Assembly: GCA_963779095.1 (NCBI GenBank)
Contig: CAVZWU010000008.1
Span: 1-64,000, forward strand
DNA: 64,000 nt
Direction: 5' to 3'
Source of the DNA: Roseiarcus sp963779095
GTDB lineage: Bacteria; Pseudomonadota; Alphaproteobacteria; Rhizobiales; Beijerinckiaceae
In this document: in pieces, positions 17,627 through 26,602 of the stretch
Layout: each line of letters begins with the position of its first letter
How positions within the stretch are numbered: the first letter of the stretch is position 1
Program-made: the position numbers and the translations under genes
Notes under the pieces: generated by a model
Databases searched by the model: none
Told to the model about the DNA's origin: nothing
What the model saw: the letters and a program-made list of their open reading frames with translations, nothing else

Positions 17627-18298
17627 ATGACCCGGCAGGACAGGGGTCGTTTCATCACGCTCGAAGGCGGGGAGGGCGTGGGCAAGTCGGTTCAGGCCCG
17701 GCGTCTCGAGGCGCGCCTCGCCGGGCTTGGGCTCGCCGTCGTCCGCACGCGCGAGCCGGGCGGCTCGCCGGGCGCTGAGGCGCTGCGTGAGGCGATCCTT
17801 TCCGGCTTTGCCGCCGGCTTCAGCCCCGGGGCCCAAGCGCTGCTGTTCGCCGCCGCCCGGATCGACCATCTCGAAAAGACAATTGTGCCGGCGCTCGCGC
17901 GCGGCGCCTGGGTCGTTTCCGACCGGTTCGCCGATTCGACCCGAGCCTATCAGGGCGCGGCCGGGAATCTGCCCCCCGAGTTCATCGCCTTTCTCGAGCG
18001 CCTGACGGTCGGCCCCAATCGCCCCGACCTGACGCTGATCCTCGACCTTGAGCCGGAAATTGGCTTAGCCCGCGCGACCGAGCGCAGACAGGCGACGCCG
18101 GCCGACCGGTTCGAAGCGGAGGGGCTGGCTTTCCATGAAACCCTGAGGCGCGCCTTCCTCGACATCGCCGCCGCCGAGCCCGGGCGGTGCGTGGTTGTCG
18201 ACGCAGGGGGGAGCGAAGACGAGGTCGCCGCCAGCATCTGGTCGGCGGTCGAGGCGCGGCTCGATCCGACGGCGGCGCTCGAGGCGAACCGCGCATGA
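17627..18298 (+). CDS. tmk: Thymidylate kinase
   Basis: The 223-residue enzyme phosphorylates dTMP to dTDP with ATP. The P-loop is FITLEGGEGVGKS at residues 9-21. The DRF-type motif is VVSDRFADSTRAYQG near 90-105, and the LID carries ARATERRQ near 150. The start ATG at 17627 was chosen because conserved sequence begins there; the frame is open further upstream. Its stop overlaps the holB start (ATGA), so the two are translationally coupled. Its first 108 bp and 29 bp of leader are repeated at 2800-2936. The usual upstream dacC-type neighbour is absent; 17104-17626 holds no recognisable gene. Confidence 0.97.
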   Translation: MTRQDRGRFITLEGGEGVGKSVQARRLEARLAGLGLAVVRTREPGGSPGAEALREAILSGFAAGFSPGAQALLFAAARIDHLEKTIVPALARGAWVVSDRFADSTRAYQGAAGNLPPEFIAFLERLTVGPNRPDLTLILDLEPEIGLARATERRQATPADRFEAEGLAFHETLRRAFLDIAAAEPGRCVVVDAGGSEDEVAASIWSAVEARLDPTAALEANRA

Positions 18299-19380
18299 GC
18301 CAGCCTCGCGTGAAAAAGGGCGAGGCCGACGATCTTCCCGAAGCCGACGCGCTCGCGGGCGCGCCCCATCCGCGCCACGTCTACTCGCTGACCGGTCACG
18401 AGCGCGCAGAAGCGGAAATGCTCTCGGCCTATCGCGAGGGCCGCCTCGCCCACGCCTGGCTGATCGGGGGCAGGGAGGGTATCGGCAAGGCGACGCTCGC
18501 CTGGCGGTTCGCCCGTTTCGTGCTCGCCAACCCCGATCCGGCGGCCAACGCTGTTCGCGAGGCGCGCGATCTTCATGTCGAGCCAAGCCACTCGGCGGCG
18601 CGGCTTCTGGCGGGGCTCGCCCATCCGGATTTCTCCCTGATCAGGCGCGAGTGGCAGGGGGCGGCGAAACGGCTCGCGACCGAGATTTCAGTGGAAGCGG
18701 TGCGGCAGGGACTGCAGGTCTTCCAGCTCTCCGCCGCCTTCGGCGGCTGGCGGGTCGCCATCGTGGACGCCGCCGAGGACCTGAATCGCAGCAGCGCCAA
18801 CGCGTTATTGAAAATGGTCGAGGAGCCGCCGCAGCGGTCGCTGATCCTCATCGTGTCGCATCGGCCAGGCCAGCTTCTGCCCACGATTAGCTCGCGCTGC
18901 CGGCGTTTGCGGCTCGATTCTCTTGACGAAGATGAGGTCGTCCGGGCGGTGATCGGCCTCGGGCAGCCATGGAGCGAAGCGGGCAACGAAGCCATCGCCG
19001 CCGCGGCCAGACGGGCCGACGGATCGGTTCGCGAGGCGCTCATCCGGCTTGCGCCGGAATCGGAAGGCGCGGGCGCGCTGATCGATCAGGTCGTCGGCGG
19101 ACTGCCGCGCCCCGATCCCCGCGCGGTCGCCCGGCTCGCCGACGCGGTCGGCGGTCGGGCGGGAGACGAGACCTACCTCGCGTTCCATCGTGAGCTCTAC
19201 GACTGGCTCGTGACTTACGCGCGCGACGTGAGGCCTGGATCGTTGCGGGTGGAGGAGATTGGCGGTTTGTGGGACCGCATCCGCGACGCGGAGCGCGAGA
19301 CGGAGGCGCTCAATCTCGACCGCAAGCTGCATATCCTGGCGCTCATGGCTGAGATCGCCGCGACCGCGCGTCGGGGCTGA
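18295..19380 (+). CDS. holB: DNA polymerase III delta' subunit
   Basis: The 361-residue clamp-loader subunit opens the sliding clamp during replication. It has an AAA+ core: WLIGGREGIGKATLAWRFAR is the P-loop region near 58-77, IVDAAEDLNRSSANALLKMV the Walker B/sensor region near 155-175, and SHRPGQLLPTISSRCRRL carries the SRC motif near 190-205. The P-loop has a recognisable GIGKAT and the arginine-finger SRC is intact. It overlaps tmk by four bases, as in many alphaproteobacteria. Confidence 0.95.
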   Translation: MSQPRVKKGEADDLPEADALAGAPHPRHVYSLTGHERAEAEMLSAYREGRLAHAWLIGGREGIGKATLAWRFARFVLANPDPAANAVREARDLHVEPSHSAARLLAGLAHPDFSLIRREWQGAAKRLATEISVEAVRQGLQVFQLSAAFGGWRVAIVDAAEDLNRSSANALLKMVEEPPQRSLILIVSHRPGQLLPTISSRCRRLRLDSLDEDEVVRAVIGLGQPWSEAGNEAIAAAARRADGSVREALIRLAPESEGAGALIDQVVGGLPRPDPRAVARLADAVGGRAGDETYLAFHRELYDWLVTYARDVRPGSLRVEEIGGLWDRIRDAERETEALNLDRKLHILALMAEIAATARRG

Positions 19381-19394
19381 GGCGTTCCGACGTG

Positions 19395-19512
19395 ACTCCT
19401 CCCCCCTTGTGGAGGAGGACTAAGGAGGGGGTCGCGTCCTCCTACGAGACAAGACAGCAGCGGCGCATTCGACAATCTCCCAGTCCGCGCGACCCCCCAC
19501 AAGAGGGGGCGG
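19395..19512. repeat. Intergenic inverted-repeat element
   Basis: CCCCCCTTGTGG near 19402 is matched by CCACAAGAGGGGG near 19497, with inner complementary stretches (GGTCGCG/GCGACCC-like). It can fold into a long hairpin between holB and metG. It looks like a dispersed palindromic repeat rather than a terminator, as no T-run follows. Confidence 0.5.
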
Positions 19513-19598
19513 GTGCGCCAACGTCATCGACTGAACCACTCATATCCCGTTCCAAATTTTCGTCGCCGCTTAAAAACTTTTGCTTTAGGACGGCGCGC

Positions 19599-21173
19599 AT
19601 GAGCCGCTTCTTCATCACAACGGCGATCCCTTACGCCAATGGCGCGCCCCATATCGGGCATGCCTACGAGCGCATCGCGACCGATGCGATCCAGCGCTTC
19701 ATGCGGCTCGACGGGCGCAAGACCCTGTTCGTCACCGGGATGGACGAGCACGGGCTGAAAGTGCAGCAGGCGGCGGCGCGCGAGGGCGTGACGCCGCAGG
19801 CTTTCGTGGACAAAGTCGCGGCCGAATTCGAGGCGATGGGCGAGATGCTGAACGCCCGCGCCGACGATATCGTGCGCACCACGCAAGCCCGCCATATCCG
19901 CGCTTCGCAGGCGATCTGGGAGCGGATGGCCGCCAACGGCGACGTTTACCTGTCGAAATATTCCGGCTGGTATTCGGTGCGCGACGAAGCCTATTTCGAC
20001 GAAAGCGAGCTGACCGACGGTCCGGATGGCAAGAAGCTCGCGCCGAGCGGCGCGCCGGTCGAATGGGTGGAGGAGGAAAGCTGGTTCTTCAAGCTATCAG
20101 CTTACGCCGATAAGCTGTTCGCGCATTACCAAGCCCATCCCGAATTCGTCACTCCTGAAACCTATCGCAACGAGATCGTATCGTTCGTAAAGCGGGGCCT
20201 TTCCGACCTCTCGATCAGCCGGGCGACCCTCAAATGGGGCGTGCCGGTTCCGGGCGACCCCAAGCATGTGATGTATGTGTGGGTCGACGCCTTGACCAAT
20301 TACATCACCGCGACCGGCTTCCCGGACAATGGCCCCAAGGCCAAGTTCTGGCCGGCGGACGTCCATGTGATCGGCAAGGACATCACCCGCTTCCACGCCA
20401 TCTACTGGCCGGCTTTTCTCATGTCCGCAGGCCTGCCGGTGCCGAGGCAAGTGGTCGTGCATGGCTTCCTGTTCAACCGCGGCGAGAAGATGTCGAAGTC
20501 GGTCGGTAATGTCGTCGACCCGAAGGCGATGGTCGAGGCTTACGGACTCGATCCGGTGCGCTATTTCTTCCTGCGCGAGGTCCCGTTCGGCCAGGACGGC
20601 AGCTACTCGCATGAGGCGATCGTCGGGCGCATGAACGCCGATCTCGCCAATGACATCGGCAATCTGGCGCAGCGCTCGCTGACCATGATCGCTAGGAACT
20701 GCGGCGGCCTCACGCCTGACTGGCGCAAGGCGGCGCCGGCTGGAGGTGACCTGGCGATGCTGGCGCGCGCCGACGCGCTGATCGGCGAAGCGCGCCGGCA
20801 TATGCAGACTTTCGCGCTCCATCTCTATATCGGCGCCGTTTTCGAGGTGGTCTCGGAGGCCAACCGCTATTTCGCCAACGCAGAGCCGTGGAAGCTCGCC
20901 AAGAGCGAGCCCAAGCGCATGGAGCTCGTGCTCTATGTGACGGTCGAGACCCTGCGGATCGCCGCGATCCTGCTGCAGCCGGCGATGCCAGGGGCTATGG
21001 GCGCGCTTCTCGATCTTCTCGGCGTCCCGCCGGAAGCCCGCGGTTTCGCGGCGCTGGACGCGGGCGAGTGCAGAGGCCAGCTCGACGCGCCGCATCGCCT
21101 TAAGCCGGGCAGCGCGCTGCCAAAGCCGGCCCCGGTCTTTCCGCGTTACGTCGAGCCGGAGGCGGGAACGTGA
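19599..21173 (+). CDS. metG: Methionyl-tRNA synthetase
   Basis: The 524-residue class I synthetase charges tRNA-Met. The HIGH-type motif is PHIGH at residues 17-21 and the KMSKS loop is EKMSKSVGNVVDP near 295-307. It is the short form: the CP domain lacks the zinc-knuckle cysteines, and there is no C-terminal tRNA-binding appendage, consistent with the MetG2-type of many alphaproteobacteria. The start at 19599 has AGGA upstream, and conserved sequence (MSRFFITTAIPYANG) begins at it; the open frame extends further upstream through the repeat. Confidence 0.97.
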   Translation: MSRFFITTAIPYANGAPHIGHAYERIATDAIQRFMRLDGRKTLFVTGMDEHGLKVQQAAAREGVTPQAFVDKVAAEFEAMGEMLNARADDIVRTTQARHIRASQAIWERMAANGDVYLSKYSGWYSVRDEAYFDESELTDGPDGKKLAPSGAPVEWVEEESWFFKLSAYADKLFAHYQAHPEFVTPETYRNEIVSFVKRGLSDLSISRATLKWGVPVPGDPKHVMYVWVDALTNYITATGFPDNGPKAKFWPADVHVIGKDITRFHAIYWPAFLMSAGLPVPRQVVVHGFLFNRGEKMSKSVGNVVDPKAMVEAYGLDPVRYFFLREVPFGQDGSYSHEAIVGRMNADLANDIGNLAQRSLTMIARNCGGLTPDWRKAAPAGGDLAMLARADALIGEARRHMQTFALHLYIGAVFEVVSEANRYFANAEPWKLAKSEPKRMELVLYVTVETLRIAAILLQPAMPGAMGALLDLLGVPPEARGFAALDAGECRGQLDAPHRLKPGSALPKPAPVFPRYVEPEAGT

Positions 21174-21184
21174 GCGGGCGCAGT

Positions 21185-21335
21185 TCTCCCCTCTCCCATA
21201 GGGCGGTTGGAAGAACGCCCGTCTTTCGAGGGCTATGGAGAGAGGGGTTCGGGGTGAGGGTATGCGCGCGCGCTCGCCTGCGCGGTTCCCGTATCCGGCC
21301 GGCTTCGCCGGCCACCTTCTCCCGGGGGGAGAAGC
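21185..21335. repeat. Intergenic palindromic repeat
   Basis: CCCCTCTCCCATAGGGC near 21187 is mirrored by GGCTATGGAGAGAGGGG near 21230, forming a long imperfect hairpin. A second set, CCGGCTTCGCCGG and CTTCTCCCGGGGGGAGAAG, follows before tatD. These look like dispersed palindromic elements between metG and tatD. Confidence 0.5.
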
Positions 21336-21344
21336 GGTAGCCGA

Positions 21345-22184
21345 ATGACCATCATCGACAGCCACTGCCACCTCGATTTTCCCGACTTCGCGGACGATCT
21401 CGACGCGGTCGTTGAGCGCGCCCGCGCCGCCGGCGTCGAGCGGATGATCACCATCGGCACCCAGGTCAGGAAAGCCGCAGGCGTCGCTAAGATCGCCGAG
21501 CGCTACCACGACGTTTTCTTCACCATCGGCACGCATCCGCACGAGGCGGCGGGGGAGGGGGCGGAGGACTTCGATGCGATGCGCGCCTTCGCTGGCCATC
21601 CGAAATGCGTCGGCATCGGCGAGGCGGGCCTCGACTATCACTATGACAGCGCGCCGCGCGATGTGGCTGAGCGCGTCTTTCGCCGCCATATCGCGCTCGC
21701 CCGCGAGCTCGACCTGCCGCTCGTCATCCACACCCGCGACGCCGACGCCGACATGGGCGCGATCCTGGCGCAAGAAATGGGGCAGGGGCGGTTTCGCGCC
21801 GTGCTCCATTGCTTCACCGCCTCGCGCGCCCTCGCTGAGACCGCGCTCGGCCTCGGCCTCATGATCTCGTTTTCCGGCGTCGTGACGTTCAAGAAGTCGG
21901 AGGATTTGCGCGCCATCGCGCGCGATGTCCCGCTCGACCGCCTTCTGGTCGAGACCGATGCGCCCTATCTCGCGCCGACGCCCCATCGCGGCCGCCGCAA
22001 CGAGCCGGCGTTCGTCGTCGCGACGGCGGGCGCGGTCGCCGAGGCTCGCGGGATCACGCCCGAAGCATTGGCGGCCGCGACGCGCGCCAACACGCTTGAG
22101 TTTTTTTCCAGGCTTGAGCCGGCTGTCGGCAAGCCGCCGCAGGCCATCGGCAAGCCGCCGCAGGCCGCCGAGTCGTCGCATTGA
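21345..22184 (+). CDS. TatD-family metal-dependent DNase
   Basis: The 279-residue TIM-barrel hydrolase has the metal ligands of the family: DSHCHLD near residues 5-11, GIGEAGLDYHY with the Glu near 94, the histidines of LPLVIHTRDAD near 128 and HCFTASR near 155, and the C-terminal ETDAPYLAPTPHRGRRNEP near 205. TatD proteins are 3'-5' exonucleases that process DNA and some RNA ends. The final 25 residues include a tandem GKPPQA(I/A) repeat. The last codons overlap the TTG start of the next gene. Confidence 0.95.
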   Translation: MTIIDSHCHLDFPDFADDLDAVVERARAAGVERMITIGTQVRKAAGVAKIAERYHDVFFTIGTHPHEAAGEGAEDFDAMRAFAGHPKCVGIGEAGLDYHYDSAPRDVAERVFRRHIALARELDLPLVIHTRDADADMGAILAQEMGQGRFRAVLHCFTASRALAETALGLGLMISFSGVVTFKKSEDLRAIARDVPLDRLLVETDAPYLAPTPHRGRRNEPAFVVATAGAVAEARGITPEALAAATRANTLEFFSRLEPAVGKPPQAIGKPPQAAESSH

Positions 22185-23011
22185 GCTTGCGTCTGACGAT
22201 TCTTGGCTGCGGCTCGTCCGGCGGCGTGCCGCGGGTCGGGCAGGGGTGGGGCGCCTGCGATCCCTCGAACCCGAAAAACCGTCGACGCCGCTGCTCGGTG
22301 CTCGTCGAACACGTGGGGCCCGGCGGGACGACCGCAGTCCTCATCGACACCTCGCCCGACTTGCGCGAGCAGTTGCTCGACGCCGGGGTGAAGCGGCTCG
22401 ACGGCGTGCTGTTGAGCCATCCCCACGCCGACCACACCCACGGCATCGATGATCTGCGGCCCCTTTGCCTCGTCATGGGCCGCCGCATCGACATTCACAT
22501 GAACGAGCTCACCTCGCGGATCGTCCATCGGGCGTTCTCATATGTTTTTCAAACGCCTGAGGGAAGTTCTTATCCGCCGATGGCGAATGAGCTGCGCCTC
22601 GCCGCTGGCAAGCTCTGCCGGGTCGAGGGCTTGGGCGGGGCGATCGAGGCGACGCCATTTGATCTCGAGCACGGCGAGATCACCGCGCTCGGCTTTCGCA
22701 TTGGCGCGCTCGCCTATACTCCGGACGTCAAACGCATTCCCGAAGCGAGCCTGCCCTTCCTCGAAGACTTGGACCTCTGGATCATCGACGCGCTGCGCGA
22801 TCGCCCCCACCCGTCCCATTTCAGCCTCGACGACGCGCTTCATTGGATCGAGACAATGCGTCCGCGCCGGGCGATCCTCACCAACCTCCATACCGACCTC
22901 GACTATGAAACCTTGCGCGCGAGCCTGCCCGCGCATGTGACGCCGGCCTATGACGGGATGCGCGTCGAGGATTTCGAGTTCTCGCCGGCCGAAAAGGGGA
23001 CGATGCGATGA
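22181..23011 (+). CDS. MBL-fold metallo-hydrolase, PhnP-like
   Basis: 276 residues. The start is a TTG at 22181 overlapping the tatD stop (TTGA). The fold begins LRLTILGCGSSGGVPRVG, and zinc ligands lie in LLSHPHADHTHGIDDLR near residue 80 and in the HPSHFSLDDAL/NLHTDLDYETL part near 205-245. PhnP cleaves cyclic ribose phosphates, but close homologues in alphaproteobacteria beside tatD are uncharacterised. The ATG of the next gene overlaps its stop, so tatD, this gene and the M20 gene are coupled. Confidence 0.93.
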   Translation: MSLRLTILGCGSSGGVPRVGQGWGACDPSNPKNRRRRCSVLVEHVGPGGTTAVLIDTSPDLREQLLDAGVKRLDGVLLSHPHADHTHGIDDLRPLCLVMGRRIDIHMNELTSRIVHRAFSYVFQTPEGSSYPPMANELRLAAGKLCRVEGLGGAIEATPFDLEHGEITALGFRIGALAYTPDVKRIPEASLPFLEDLDLWIIDALRDRPHPSHFSLDDALHWIETMRPRRAILTNLHTDLDYETLRASLPAHVTPAYDGMRVEDFEFSPAEKGTMR

Positions 23012-24240
23012 CACCGGTCGAAAGCGCAATCCATGACTTCGTGCGCGAGCATGCTGAGGCCGAGACGCGGTTCCTCGCCGAGATCGTGAAGGTACCGTCG
23101 GACAATCCGCCCGGGGATTGCGACCGCTCCGCAGAAGTCGTCGCCACGCTCCTGGAAGGACTTGGCTTTCAGGTCGAGCGGCGCAAAGTCCCCGAGGACC
23201 TCGTCAAGGCCAACGGCATGATTTCGGCGACCAACCTGATCGTGAGGCGCCGCTTCGGGCAGGGGGGCCCGACGATCGCGCTCAACGCGCATGGCGACGT
23301 GGTGCCGCCCGGCTCGGGCTGGACGCACGACCCTTATGGCGCGGCGATCGTCGACGGCTGGATGGTCGGGCGCGGGGCGGCGGTGTCGAAGTCGGATATC
23401 GCCACTTACGCCTTCGCCATGCTGGCGCTCGAAAAATGCGGCAAGGCGCTCAACGGCGCGGTCGAACTGCACGTCACCTATGACGAGGAGGCGGGCGGCG
23501 AGATCGGCCCGCGCTGGCTGATCGAAAACGGCCTGTCTCATCCCGATCTGGCGATCGGCGCGGGCTTTTCCTATGCGGTCGTCAACGCGCATAACGGCTG
23601 CCTTCATCTCGAGGTCGGGGTTCTCGGCCGCTCGGCTCACGCCGCCCGCCCCTCGACCGGCGTCGACGCGCTCGAAGCGGCGAACGCGGTCCTTTCCGCC
23701 CTTTATGGCTGGCGCGGCGAACTTCAGGCGCGGACCTCGGCCATTCCCGGCATCGGCTCGCCGCAGATGACGGTCGGACTCATTTCGGGCGGGATCAACA
23801 CCAATGTCGTGCCCGATCGCGTGACCTTCAGGCTCGACCGGCGCATGGTTCCGGAGGAAAATCCGGCCGAAGTCGAGGCGGAACTCAGTGCGGTCATCGC
23901 CCGCGCGGCGGCGCTCCATCCCGACGCCAAGGTCGAGGTCAGGCGCATCCTGCTTGCCGAGGCGCTCAAGCCGACCCCGGCCGGGACGAAGCTCACCGAG
24001 ATTCTCTGCCGCCAGGCGAGCCGGGTCATGGGCGAAACGATCGCCGCATCCGGCGTGCCGCTCTACACCGACGCACGGCACTACGCGAAGGCGGGGATTC
24101 CGATCGTCCTCTACGGCGCCGGTCCCCGCACGATCGAGGAAGCCAATGCGCACCGCGCCGACGAGCGCCTGCCGCTCTCGGATCTGTACAAGGCGACGGA
24201 GGTGATCGCGCTGACGCTGGCGGAAATCCTCGGAGCCTGA
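23008..24240 (+). CDS. M20-family metallopeptidase/deacylase
   Basis: The 410-residue enzyme belongs to the ArgE/DapE superfamily, which removes acyl or peptidyl groups with two zinc ions. Ligands visible are H95 and D97 in LNAHGDVVP, the general base pair E160-E161 in TYDEEAGGE and a C-terminal HRADE. At the usual bridging-Asp position (GRGxxDxKG) it reads GRGAAVSKSD, with Val in place of Asp; D130 four residues later may substitute. A dimerisation lid (HAARPSTGVDALEAAN) is intact. Substrate unknown. It overlaps the previous gene by four bases. Confidence 0.88.
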   Translation: MTPVESAIHDFVREHAEAETRFLAEIVKVPSDNPPGDCDRSAEVVATLLEGLGFQVERRKVPEDLVKANGMISATNLIVRRRFGQGGPTIALNAHGDVVPPGSGWTHDPYGAAIVDGWMVGRGAAVSKSDIATYAFAMLALEKCGKALNGAVELHVTYDEEAGGEIGPRWLIENGLSHPDLAIGAGFSYAVVNAHNGCLHLEVGVLGRSAHAARPSTGVDALEAANAVLSALYGWRGELQARTSAIPGIGSPQMTVGLISGGINTNVVPDRVTFRLDRRMVPEENPAEVEAELSAVIARAAALHPDAKVEVRRILLAEALKPTPAGTKLTEILCRQASRVMGETIAASGVPLYTDARHYAKAGIPIVLYGAGPRTIEEANAHRADERLPLSDLYKATEVIALTLAEILGA

Positions 24241-25005
24241 TCGGAGGAGCGCGCGGAGCTTTCGCGAGCCCGAGACTCTCGGGGTGTGATGGCGCTCACT
24301 TTCCGCGTGGCCAAAAGCGCTTAAGAGGTTGTCCTATTGTCGCCAATCGCAGCCATTTCCTGCGGTTGCCATTTATTTTGGAGGGGCTCGTGATTGTCGA
24401 CCGCCTCCTCGTCATCCTCAACGCCATCCTACGAGACCAACGGCCCTGGAGCCCAGCTTGTTGACGGCGCGCGCCCGCGCGCGCCCGCTTAACCGCCATT
24501 TTACCGGCGCGTCCTAATGTTTTCAGTCGCTTGGGACCCCGTTTACCGGCGCCCGCCATTCCCGGCTGCTTCTTCGGCTGAACGCCAGCCTATTGGTTCC
24601 ATAATAACTCTTATGCGAATCGAGGGCCCTCGAGCCCTGCCGCCGCCTCAGCACCTCGGCGCTTCAGCGCAAAGCTGGGACCATGACGCCGCGCCTGGAG
24701 CCTCGCCGTCCGCGGACGATTCGTCCGCGGCGAACAAGGAGGCCGCCCTCCCATGCCGCGTCGGCGATTCCGCGACCCATGATCGCCGTAAAGCCGGGCC
24801 TAGCGAACTGCCGGCAAGGCGCTCTGACAAGGCGCACGCAGCGCAAGATTAACGAGATTTAATCCAGCGGAAAGTTGCGGATCGGGGCATCGGCCATAAC
24901 ATTCCGCAGCACTCGGACGACGGGGACCGCGCCGAGGCGATGAGCGGCTGGCGGCGCGCCGAGGCGCGCCTGAGGCTTCCATTTGGTCCTTTTTGAGGGT
25001 GTGCA
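24241..25005. other. 765-bp stretch without a recognised gene
   Basis: Open frames here show no start signal or recognisable motif. The only notable structure is a perfect palindrome at 24710-24730, CCGCGGACGA-T-TCGTCCGCGG. It is not followed by a T-run and could be a protein site or a cruciform. Confidence 0.4.
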
Positions 25006-25221
25006 ATGTTGGACCAAAATGCGGGCCGAAAAGCCCAGCGGGAGTTCAGCGTCTCTTCCGCGATCGAAACGGATCCTTCGCAGGTCAACGATCCGAAACA
25101 GGGCGCGCGGCTCGTCCGGGCGTTCCTCGGGATCAGCGATCCGAGACTTCGCTCGGCGATCGTTCAGATGGTCGAAAGGCTCGGGTCTTCCCCCCAGGAA
25201 TTGGGCGAGAGAGCGACGTGA
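25006..25221 (+). CDS. Small conserved protein resembling the tail of HTH regulators
   Basis: 71 residues; GAGGGTG lies just before the ATG. The second half reads GARLVRAFLGISDPRLRSAI followed by VQMVERL. That pattern is common at the C-termini of alphaproteobacterial HTH regulators and in small stand-alone proteins. No DNA-binding helix is visible, so it is either a truncated regulator or a small independent family member. It converges on the tRNA-Pro gene. Confidence 0.5.
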   Translation: MLDQNAGRKAQREFSVSSAIETDPSQVNDPKQGARLVRAFLGISDPRLRSAIVQMVERLGSSPQELGERAT

Positions 25222-25282
25222 CGATCGGCTGATCGTTGATTACGCCCGGCCCTGCCGATCAATCCTTGAAACGATTGGGAAA

Positions 25283-25360
25283 TGGTCGGAGTGGCGGGAT
25301 TCGAACCCACGACCCCTAGTCCCCCAGACTAGTGCGCTAACCGGGCTGCGCTACACTCCG
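25283..25360 (-). tRNA. tRNA-Pro (GGG anticodon)
   Basis: The minus strand folds as a cloverleaf. The acceptor pairs CGGAGTG with CACTCCG, the anticodon arm is CTAGT-CTGGGGG-ACTAG with anticodon GGG, and the T arm is GTGGG-TTCGAAT-CCCGC. A discriminator A and an encoded CCA follow. It lies downstream of and on the same strand as the MerR/ihfA pair. Confidence 0.97.
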
Positions 25361-25419
25361 ACGGCGCTCCTTATAGGCAGCGCGGCCACACCGTGCAATG
25401 CGCTTTCCTCAGGGGCCGC

Positions 25420-25911
25420 TCAGGGGTTCAGCGCTTGCGTAAGGATTCGCTCGGCGTCGCCGATTTCGGCCAGCGCTTCGCGCAGCGCGGCGAGTTCGTC
25501 GTCCCCCAGCCTCGCTTGGCTCGCTCGTGCGCCCGGAGACTGCGAAGTCTCGGGGCTGGCTTCGCCGGCGCTCGGCGCTTCGTCGGCTGACCCGCCGAAC
25601 GGCGCGGACGCGGCGGCGGCCGACAAAGCCTGAACGCCCTGCTCCTTGAAGAGCTTCTGGACGCCCTTTATCGTATAGCCTTCATCGTAAAGCAGGCGCC
25701 TGATAAGCCTTAACCGCTCGATGTCGTCAGGGCGATAATAGCGCCGGCCGCCGGCCCGCTTGAGCGGGCGGATCTGGGGAAATCGGGTCTCCCAGAAGCG
25801 CAACACATGCTGCGGCAAATCCAATGAGTCCGCGACTTCGCGAATCGTTCGATAGGCTTCCGGGCTCTTTTCCAGCGGCGCGTTCGCCGGCGGCCGCGGC
25901 GAGAGAATCAT
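25420..25911 (-). CDS. MerR-family transcriptional regulator
   Basis: The 163-residue protein has one winged helix: YRTIREVADSLDLPQHVLRF, then RPLKRAGGRRYYRPDDIERL, residues 20-75. The C-terminal half is rich in Ala, Ser and Pro with no cysteines, so it is not a metal sensor of the classical kind. A MerR-type gene directly downstream of ihfA is a conserved arrangement in this group. Target genes are unknown. Confidence 0.9.
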   Translation of the reverse strand: MILSPRPPANAPLEKSPEAYRTIREVADSLDLPQHVLRFWETRFPQIRPLKRAGGRRYYRPDDIERLRLIRRLLYDEGYTIKGVQKLFKEQGVQALSAAAASAPFGGSADEAPSAGEASPETSQSPGARASQARLGDDELAALREALAEIGDAERILTQALNP

Positions 25912-25991
25912 GAGCGCCTCCCTCAGCGATCACTCACTATCGGCTGATCGGAACGCAAACGCCAGCGCGCCGTTCGCCTGCAAGCAGCGCC

Positions 25992-26327
25992 CTACCCTTT
26001 TTCGGGTCCCTCGCGCCCGTTGATCTTGGCCTTCAGCACGTTGGACGGCTTGAACACCATTACCCGGCGAGGAAGGATCGGCACCTCGACCCCTGTCTTC
26101 GGATTGCGCCCCACGCGCTCGCCCTTGGAGCGCACGACGAACGAGCCGAAGCCGGACAGCTTGACGGTTTCGCCCCGCGCGGCCGCATCGCAGATTTCAT
26201 CCAGAACCGACTGCACCAGCTCCGCCAACTCCGTGCGCGACAGTCCGATCTTGTGATAGACAATTTCCGACAGATCGGCGCGAGTCACGGTCTTTCCGGA
26301 TTCGCGGCCAAGCCTAGCGTTCGCCAT
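25992..26327 (-). CDS. ihfA: Integration host factor alpha subunit
   Basis: The 111-residue HU/IHF-fold protein pairs with IhfB to bend DNA sharply. It has the dimerisation helices (LSEIVYHKIGLSRTELAELV), the core VKLSGFGSFVVRSKGER and the DNA-inserting beta arm GRNPKTGVEVPILPRRVM. The start chosen is the ATG at 26327 (MANARLG); a TTG 12 bases upstream is possible. The usual upstream plsX-fabH genes are missing; a divergent SDR gene is there instead. Confidence 0.95.
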   Translation of the reverse strand: MANARLGRESGKTVTRADLSEIVYHKIGLSRTELAELVQSVLDEICDAAARGETVKLSGFGSFVVRSKGERVGRNPKTGVEVPILPRRVMVFKPSNVLKAKINGREGPEKG

Positions 26328-26602
26328 ATCGAGCCCCAATCAAATTTCCCCCCGCCGCGCGGCGTCACTCTACCGCGCAGGCCCCCAAGGCGCGCCGGCC
26401 CCTTTGCCCTATCTGCATCGAACTTCTTTTTGGTTCCGGCAATCCCTCAGAGTCGAGCCTATATTCGGCGCGAATGAAAATCCACGCTTTCACATCGCGG
26501 CCTGCCCGGCCAGCGCCGCCGCGGCCCGGCCTTCCGGCGCCTTGCGTCCTCCCGCCATCATGCCCCATAGGCGAGCCTAGCAAATGACGTAAGGAGTGTC
26601 GA

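Noticed and set aside
20097..22181. 694-codon open frame antisense to metG and tatD
   Set aside because: It spans two well supported genes and the repeat between them, with arginine/glycine-rich shadow composition and no recognisable domain.
22948..24153. 401-codon open frame antisense to the M20 peptidase
   Set aside because: No motif and complete overlap with a clear enzyme gene.
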